A stretch of DNA of 64,000 nucleotides. Origin: RPQJ01 sp963762315. GTDB lineage: Bacteria; Pseudomonadota; Gammaproteobacteria; Steroidobacterales; Steroidobacteraceae. Below the pieces are notes generated by a model. The model was given only the letters and a program-made list of their open reading frames with translations. It did no database searches and was not told the DNA's origin. Position numbers and translations under genes: made by a program. The DNA is taken from positions 558,001 to 622,000 of the forward strand of contig CAVXKO010000003.1 of NCBI GenBank assembly GCA_963762315.1, in the 5' to 3' direction. This document shows, piece after piece, positions 54,440 through 64,000 of the stretch (its first letter is position 1; each line of letters opens with the position of its first letter).

Positions 54440-55447
54440 TCAGCCCTTGGGCCGGTCGAGGGTGGCCATGGAGGCGGCGTTGTAGCGCTCCCCGGCCGTG
54501 TTGCCGGGGGCGAAGACCTGGTCGAGCCGGAACTGGTCGCAGGACGCCAGCTTGACGCTTGCCGCCCCGAGATTCTCCCGCAGCCGCGCCCGCCGGGTCG
54601 TGCCGAAGATCGGAACGATGTCTGCACCCTGGGCGAGGAGCCAGGCGAGGGCGATCTGAGCCGTGGTGGCGCCGACCCGACGGGCCAGGTCTTCGACATT
54701 CGCGAGGAGCTTCAGGTTGGAGTCGAAATTGGCGCCCTGGATGCGGGGCTGGGCGCGCCGGAAGTCGCCTTCGGGCAGATCCTCCGCCCGGGTGCGGTTA
54801 CCTGCGAGGAAGCCCCGGCCGAGGGGGGAATAGGGCACCAGGCCAATGCCGAGTTCCCGGCACGTGGGCAGGACCTCCCGTTCGAGACCGCGTTCCCAGA
54901 GCGAGTACTCGGACTGCAGGGCGCTGATCGGGTGCACCGCATGGGCCCGCCGCAACGTGCCGGCGCTGGCCTCGGAGAGCCCGAGGTAGCGGACCTTACC
55001 CTGCCGGACGAGCTCGGCCATGGCCCCGACCACGTCCTCGATGGGCACCTTGGGATCCACCCGGTGCTGGTAGAGGAGGTCGATCCGGTCCGTCTGCAGG
55101 CGCTGCAGCGACTGCTCGACGGCCTCCTGGATGTGCCCGGGCCGGCTGTCGAGGGCCCAGGACTGGCCCGGCCTGTTGTTGGCGATGTCGAAACCGAACT
55201 TGGTCGCGAGGCAGACCCGGTCCCGACGGTTGCCCGCCAGGACGCGCCCGACGAGTTTCTCGTTCTCGAAGGGGCCGTAGACCTCGGCCGTGTCGATCAG
55301 GGTCACCCCGCTGTCGACCGCCTCGATGAGGGTCGCGGCGCACTCGGCTTCATCGGCCCCGCCCTTGTATGCGAAGGTCATGCCCATGCAGCCCAGGCCG
55401 AGCGACGCCACCTCGAGGCCCTGACGGCCCAGCTTCCTCGATTCCAA
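54440..55447 (-). CDS. aldo/keto reductase
   Basis: 335 residues. NADPH-dependent (beta/alpha)8 barrel with GLGCMGMTFAY, DTAEVYGPFENEKLVGRVLA, the catalytic Asp/Tyr/Lys set (DTAEVYG, TKFG), YQHRVDP, YLGLSEASAGTLRRA and IPIFGTTRRARLREN-like NADPH loop (VPIFGTTRRARL). Start is taken as TTG 55447 because GAGGAGG lies 6 nt upstream and it gives the family's usual N-terminus (MESRKLGRQGLEVASLGLG); GTG 55462 would include the ribosome binding site in the coding region. Substrate not determinable. Confidence 0.92.
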   Translation of the reverse strand: MESRKLGRQGLEVASLGLGCMGMTFAYKGGADEAECAATLIEAVDSGVTLIDTAEVYGPFENEKLVGRVLAGNRRDRVCLATKFGFDIANNRPGQSWALDSRPGHIQEAVEQSLQRLQTDRIDLLYQHRVDPKVPIEDVVGAMAELVRQGKVRYLGLSEASAGTLRRAHAVHPISALQSEYSLWERGLEREVLPTCRELGIGLVPYSPLGRGFLAGNRTRAEDLPEGDFRRAQPRIQGANFDSNLKLLANVEDLARRVGATTAQIALAWLLAQGADIVPIFGTTRRARLRENLGAASVKLASCDQFRLDQVFAPGNTAGERYNAASMATLDRPKG

Positions 55448-55515
55448 GGGAAACCTCCTCACGTTTACGTTGACACCGTGCGGGCCGCCGACCAGAATAC
55501 GCGGCTCTCTGTCCG

Positions 55516-55601
55516 GGAGGGGTACCCAAGCGGCCAACGGGAGCAGACTGTAAATCTGCCGGCTTATGCCTTCGTAGGTTCGAATCCTACCCCCTCCACC
55601 A
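55516..55601 (+). tRNA. tRNA-Tyr (anticodon GTA)
   Basis: Class II tRNA with acceptor GGAGGGG / CCCCTCC, D-loop CGGCCAACGGGAGCAG, anticodon loop ACTGTAAAT, a long variable arm, GGTTCGAATCC and encoded CCA. Confidence 0.97.
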
Positions 55602-55703
55602 CGGCTTCGCTGGCGTGAAGGGTCGACGGATCGGGCGGGCGATCTGCGCAAACGGGATCGCCGCGAGGCAAGCGGGCAGGGCAGGGTCGGACCGGTGAAC
55701 GCT

Positions 55704-55777
<74 letters not shown>

Positions 55778-55815
55778 TTCCGGCGGTGTGGGAACGGTTG
55801 ATCGGGACGAAACGT

Positions 55816-55891
55816 GCCCACGTAGCTCAGTCGGTAGAGCACGTCCTTGGTAAGGACGAGGTCACCGGTTCGATTCCGGTCGTGGGCTCCA
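55816..55891 (+). tRNA. tRNA-Thr (anticodon GGT)
   Basis: Acceptor GCCCACG / CGTGGGC, anticodon GGT in CTTGGTAAG, GGTTCGATTCC and encoded CCA. Immediately precedes tuf. Confidence 0.97.
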
Positions 55892-55926
55892 GAAGATTTG
55901 GGAAACTTGAATCAGAGGTACGGGTC

Positions 55927-57117
<1,191 letters not shown>

Positions 57118-57151
57118 TACGTCTCGTCGGCTGACGTTCCCGTTCAAGCGC

Positions 57152-57227
57152 AGGCCAGTAGCTCAATTGGCAGAGCGGCGGTCTCCAAAACCGCAGGTTG
57201 GGGGTTCGATTCCCTCCTGGCCTGCCA
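57152..57227 (+). tRNA. tRNA-Trp (anticodon CCA)
   Basis: Acceptor AGGCCAG / CTGGCCT, anticodon CCA in TCTCCAAAA, GGTTCGATTCC and encoded CCA. Lies between tuf and secE. Confidence 0.97.
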
Positions 57228-57279
57228 GTCGAGGCGCGTGACGGGACGGCGGAGCGGCGTGAAGGGCCCGAAGTAACAC

Positions 57280-57657
57280 ATGACCGAACAGGTTCAAACC
57301 GGTGCCAGCGCGCTGGACACCGTCAAGCTGATCGCTGCCGTGGCGATCCTGGTGGGAGGCATCGCCGCCTTCTACCTGCTGGGCACGTATCCGCTGGCCG
57401 TGCGCTGGCTGATCGTGTTCGCGTCGCTCGGCGCCGGCGTTGCGGTGGCGCTGCAGTCCGCGCAGGGCAAGGCGCTCTGGGCGTTCGTGCAGGGTTCGCG
57501 CGTCGAGCTGCGCAAGGTCGTGTGGCCCACGCGCCAGGAGACGCTGCAGATGACGCTCGTCGTCGTCGTCGCGATCGTGGTGATGGGCATCTTCTTCTGG
57601 ATCCTCGACTGGGCGCTCGGCAGCATCATGCACGCCCTCACCGGGCAGGGAGGCTGA
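57280..57657 (+). CDS. secE: preprotein translocase subunit SecE
   Basis: 125 residues with three hydrophobic helices, as in gammaproteobacterial SecE. The conserved cytoplasmic segment VELRKVVWPTRQETLQMT precedes the last helix. Stabilises SecY. nusG starts 2 bp after its stop. Confidence 0.96.
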   Translation: MTEQVQTGASALDTVKLIAAVAILVGGIAAFYLLGTYPLAVRWLIVFASLGAGVAVALQSAQGKALWAFVQGSRVELRKVVWPTRQETLQMTLVVVVAIVVMGIFFWILDWALGSIMHALTGQGG

Positions 57658-57659
57658 CC

Positions 57660-58193
57660 GTGGCGCTGCGCTGGTACGTCGTTCACGCGTATTCGAACTT
57701 CGAGCACAAGGTCTCGGCGAGCCTCAAGGATCGCATCAAGCTGCACGCGCTCGAGGACAAGTTCGGCGAGATCCTGGTGCCGACCGAGGAAGTGGTCGAG
57801 ATGCGCGACGGGCAGCGCCGCAAGAGCGAGCGCAAGTTCTTCCCGGGCTACGTGCTCGTGCAGATGGAGATGAACGAGGACACCTGGCACCTCGTGCGCG
57901 AGACGCCGAAGGTGCTCGGGTTCATCGGCGGCACGCCGGAGAAGCCGGCGCCGATCACGGACAAGGAAGCGAACGCGATCCTGCGCCGCGTCGAGGAAGG
58001 CGCGGAGAAGCCGCGGCCGAAGGTGCTGTTCGAGCCGGGCGAAGTGGTGCGCGTCACCAACGGGCCGTTCAACGACTTCAACGGCGTCGTCGAGTCGGTC
58101 AACTACGAAAAGAGCCGCCTGCAGGTGGCGGTGCAGATCCTCGGGCGCTCGACGCCCGTCGAACTGGAATTCAGCCAGGTCGAAAAGGCCTGA
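57660..58193 (+). CDS. nusG: transcription termination/antitermination protein NusG
   Basis: 177 residues from GTG 57660. NGN domain with RWYVVHAYSNFEHKVSASL and FPGYVLVQMEM, and the KOW domain with GEVVRVTNGPFNDFNGVVES. Couples RNA polymerase to Rho and ribosomes. Confidence 0.97.
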   Translation: MALRWYVVHAYSNFEHKVSASLKDRIKLHALEDKFGEILVPTEEVVEMRDGQRRKSERKFFPGYVLVQMEMNEDTWHLVRETPKVLGFIGGTPEKPAPITDKEANAILRRVEEGAEKPRPKVLFEPGEVVRVTNGPFNDFNGVVESVNYEKSRLQVAVQILGRSTPVELEFSQVEKA

Positions 58194-58240
58194 CACGGGG
58201 AGCCCGCGAGGGCGTTCGGACCCACCAGAGGTAGGAAGAG

Positions 58241-58674
58241 ATGGCAAAGAAAGTCAACGGTTACGTCAAGCTGCAGGTGCCTGCAGGCCAGGCGAACCCG
58301 AGCCCGCCGATCGGTCCGGCGCTCGGCCAGCAGGGCGTGAACATCATGGAGTTCTGCAAGCAGTTCAATGCGCAGACGCAGAACGTCGAGAAGGGCCTGC
58401 CGATCCCGGTGGTGATCACCGTGTACAGCGATCGCAGCTTCACCTTCATCATGAAGACGCCGCCGGCGTCCGTGCTGATCCGCAAGGCGATCGGCATCGA
58501 GAAGGGCAGCGGCACGCCGAACACCGCCAAGGTCGGCAAGATCACGCCGCAAGCAGCTCGAGGACATCGCGAAGACCAAGACCCCCGACCTGACCGCCGC
58601 CGACCTCGAAGCGGCCGTGCGCACGATCGCGGGCAGCGCCCGCAGCATGGGCGTCGACGTGGAGGGAGGTCTGA
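58241..58674 (+). CDS. rplK: ribosomal protein L11 (frameshifted as sequenced)
   Basis: L11 is clear: NGYVKLQVPAGQANPSPPIG, then after an apparent extra base near 58547 (GKIT|RKQLEDIAKTKTPDL) to GSARSMGVDVE. Another extra base near 58662 would bring the frame to TGA 58672-58674, just before rplA. Without it the frame runs straight into rplA. An intact L11 is essential in practice, so consensus error is likely. Confidence 0.93.
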
Positions 58675-58676
58675 TC

Positions 58677-59421
58677 ATGGTTGCCGTCGCCAAGCGCATG
58701 AAGCCCTGGGCCGAGAAGATCGTCCCGGGCAAGCAGTATCCGATCGACGAGGCCCTCGGCCTCGTCAAGCAGTTCGCCACCGCCAAGTTCGACGAGGCCG
58801 TCGACGTGGCGGTGAACCTCGGCATCGACGCCTCGAAGTCGGACCAGCAGGTCCGCGGCTCGACCGTGCTGCCGCACGGCACCGGCAAGACGGTCCGCGT
58901 CGCCGTGTTCACCTCGGGCAAGAACGCCGACGCCGCGCGTGAAGCGGGCGCCGACATCGTCGGCATGGAAGACCTCGCCGAGAAGGTGAAGGCCGGCGAG
59001 ATCAACTTCGACGTGGTCGTGGCGAGCCCGGACGCGATGCGCGTCGTCGGCCAGCTCGGCCAGATCCTCGGCCCGCGCGGCCTGATGCCGAACCCGAAGG
59101 TCGGCACGGTGACGCCGGACGTCGCGGGCGCCGTGCGCAATGCCAAGGCCGGCCAGGTGCGCTTCCGCACCGACAAGGCCGGCGTCGATCCACTGCACGA
59201 TCGGCAAGGCGAGCTTCGACGCGCAGAAGCTGAAGGAGAACCTGCACGCGCTGCTCGCCGACCTGCAGAAGGCGAAGCCGGCGGCGTCGAAGGGCGTGTT
59301 CCTGAAGCGCGTCTCGGTGTCGTCGACGATGGGCCCCGGCGTGCCGGTGGACCAGTCGATCGCTCACGGCTTCCAGCCGCTGATCGCGCAGGCGACAGGA
59401 TTTTTTGATTTGAGGTTTTGA
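58677..59421 (+). CDS. rplA: ribosomal protein L1 (frameshifted as sequenced)
   Basis: Start ATG 58677 after GGAGGT (58665-58670). KRMKPWAEKIVPGKQYPIDE through QILGPRGLMPNPKVGTVTPD, then an apparent extra base near 59187 (FRTDKAGV|IHCTIGKASFD), then the C-terminal region to GFFDLRF. L1 also autoregulates its operon by binding leader mRNA. Confidence 0.94.
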
Positions 59422-59479
59422 TGCAGGGCCGGCCCGGGCCGCGAACCGACGCTACGTCGGGTGCGCGAAGCCGGCCGGT

Positions 59480-59640
59480 CATCATCGAAGACCGCAGGCG
59501 GGAGAAGCTCATGCGCGTTCCCTTAATCGCGCGGCCTGCGCAGATGGTGGTACCCGAGTCAGTGTCTCACTGCCGAAGGTCCGCCTTCTCAAGAAGGGCG
59601 AACGCCTAGGGACGGGTGTTCGTTGTTTGATCTTCAGGCC
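59480..59640 (+). ncRNA. L10 leader (autoregulatory 5' leader of rplJL)
   Basis: The 230-bp gap between rplA and rplJ contains elements typical of this leader: GAAGACCGCAGGCGG near 59488 and a matching GCCTGCGCAGATGG near 59532, with a later hairpin of GTCCGCCTTCTC and GAAGGGCGAAC around 59578-59602. L10-L7/L12 is expected to bind here and repress translation. Boundaries are approximate. Confidence 0.6.
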
Positions 59641-59651
59641 AGGAGGAAGAC

Positions 59652-60183
59652 ATGGCGCTTAGATTGGACGACAAGAAGGCACTGGTCGCCGAGGTGAACG
59701 CGGTCGCGCAGACCGCGCTGTCCGTGGTCGCCGCGGAGTACCGCGGGCTGCCGGTCTCGAAGCTCACCGAGCTGCGCGCCAAGGCCCGCGCCAACCGGCG
59801 TCTACATGCGCGTGGTGAAGAACACGCTGGCCCGCCGAGCCATCGCCGGCACTCAGTTCGAGTGCGTCGGTGCGAAGCTCAAGGGTCCGCTGATCCTCGC
59901 CTTCTCGCAGGACGATCCGGGCGCGGCAGCACGGCTGATCAAGGCATTCGCGAAGGACAACGACAAGCTCGTTCCGACGCTGGTGTCCCTCGGCGGCACC
60001 GTTCTGCCGGGCAAGGACCTCGAGCGCGTCGCGAGCCTTCCTACCAAGGACCAGGCTCTGGCGCAGCTGCTCGGAGTCATCAAGGCCCCGATCGGCAAGT
60101 TCGTCCGCACGCTGGCAGAGCCTCACGCGAAGCTCGTGCGCACGATCGCCGCGGTCAAGGACCAGAAGAGCGCGGCCGCCTGA
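59652..60183 (+). CDS. rplJ: ribosomal protein L10 (frameshifted as sequenced)
   Basis: MALRLDDKKALVAEVNAVAQ with VVAAEYRGLPVSKLTELRAK, then an apparent extra base near 59796 (KARAN|GVYMRVVKNTLARRA), continuing to IAAVKDQKSAAA. AGGAGG lies 7 nt before the start. Binds the L7/L12 stalk. Confidence 0.94.
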
Positions 60184-60245
60184 GGCGGTCGCAGCGTTGA
60201 TATTCACGGGTATTCAGGCAAACAGCTTTTACAGGAGCTACGCAA

Positions 60246-60629
60246 ATGGCTGCTACTAAGGAAGACATCCTCAACGCGATCTCCAACATGACCGTCATGG
60301 AGATCGTCGACCTCGTCAAGATGATGGAAGAGAAGTTCGGCGTGACCGCCGCCGCCCCGATGGCCATGGTCGCCGCCGGCGGCGCCGCTGCCGCGGCGGC
60401 CCCGGCTGCCGAAGAGCAGACCGAGTTCACCGTCACGATGACGAGCTTCGGCGCGAACAAGGTCGGCGTGATCAAGGTGATCCGCGAGATCACCGGCCTC
60501 GGCCTGAAGGAAGCCAAGGACCTCGTCGAGGGCGTGCCCTCGATGGTCAAGGACGGCATGCCGAAGGCCGACGCCGACGCGATCAAGAAGAAGCTCGAAG
60601 AGGCCGGCGCTGCCGCGGAGATCAAGTAA
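60246..60629 (+). CDS. rplL: ribosomal protein L7/L12
   Basis: 127 residues, intact. N-terminal dimerisation helices (EDILNAISNMTVMEIVDLV), Ala-rich hinge, and C-terminal factor-binding domain NKVGVIKVIREITGLGLKEA with KDLVEGVP. The only gene of the rplKAJL-rpoB stretch without a frameshift. Confidence 0.97.
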   Translation: MAATKEDILNAISNMTVMEIVDLVKMMEEKFGVTAAAPMAMVAAGGAAAAAAPAAEEQTEFTVTMTSFGANKVGVIKVIREITGLGLKEAKDLVEGVPSMVKDGMPKADADAIKKKLEEAGAAAEIK

Positions 60630-60641
60630 CCGCGATGCGCG

Positions 60642-60669
60642 GGCTCCGTGCCCGTTGCCACGGGGAGCC
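60642..60669 (+). terminator. weak hairpin between rplL and rpoB, possible attenuator
   Basis: GGCTCCGTG pairs with CAC-GG-GGAGCC (60642-60650, 60659-60669) with a 2-nt bulge. In relatives this gap carries an attenuator and processing site. No T-run is present, so the call is tentative. Confidence 0.3.
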
Positions 60670-60780
60670 GGGCGGCGGACAGCATCCGCCGGCCGGTCGC
60701 CGCTGTTTGTCGATTTTTCGTCCAGTAGTTTCCGCCGCGCTCAGGCGCCGGCAGTCGGCAGCCTCGAGAGGGTGATCGCA

Positions 60781-64000
<3,220 letters not shown>

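Overview
The window looks like chromosome from a high-GC gammaproteobacterium. The right end has the order tRNA-Tyr, tRNA-Gly, tRNA-Thr, tuf, tRNA-Trp, secE, nusG, rplK, rplA, rplJ, rplL, rpoB, which is typical of that class. The plsY-birA-coaX-SPOR protein-tRNA-Thr run and feoAB with a small Cys-containing membrane protein fit the same assignment. The genus cannot be named from the sequence. No phage, transposase, integrase or CRISPR array was seen.

The main theme is electron transfer by multiheme c-type cytochromes. At 1.8-8.8 kb three different kinds of inner-membrane quinol dehydrogenase lie side by side: a CbcL-like multiheme c/cytochrome b fusion, an octaheme cytochrome + ferredoxin + NrfD set resembling the Cbc4 complex, and an ImcH-like NapC/NirT cytochrome. 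A soluble monoheme cytochrome c sits among them. At 28.2-39.7 kb there is a porin-cytochrome conduit: three OmcA/MtrC-type decaheme lipoproteins, a periplasmic MtrA/DmsE-type decaheme and an MtrB/PioB-type outer-membrane barrel. I count 67 heme-c sites in ten cytochromes if the frameshifts are repaired. The simplest reading is extracellular electron transfer: quinol pool, inner-membrane gateways, periplasmic cytochromes, MtrAB conduit, surface decahemes, then an insoluble or extracellular partner. The direction (reduction or oxidation) is not fixed by sequence. Ferrous-iron uptake (feoAB, with a possible Fur box) and a hydrogenase maturation operon (hypCABDF, a radical SAM gene, hypE) lie between the two blocks. 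No hydrogenase structural gene is present here.

Other blocks: 0-1.7 kb membrane protein cut by the left edge; 11.5-13.6 kb ECF sigma factor, CtlX-type hydrolase and a lipocalin-like protein; 13.6-17.5 kb housekeeping genes (plsY, birA, coaX), a monoheme cytochrome that may use His instead of Met, a SPOR-type protein and tRNA-Thr; 17.5-20.1 kb sulfatase, bactofilin and small genes; 39.6-42.1 kb NAD(P)-binding protein plus UbiA-family prenyltransferase; 42.2-50.2 kb a complete V/A-type ATPase operon on the minus strand; 50.3-55.4 kb PilZ protein, murI, methyltransferase, TerC protein and aldo/keto reductase; 55.5-64 kb translation and transcription genes, with rpoB cut by the right edge.

Sequence quality matters for reading this window. 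Genes at 28.2-36.5 kb and 58.2-64 kb carry many single-base frameshifts, including in essential rplK, rplA, rplJ and rpoB. In the ribosomal/rpoB stretch all eleven that I could place are apparent one-base insertions. These are best explained as consensus errors in two poor patches, so the interrupted decaheme genes are probably intact in the organism.
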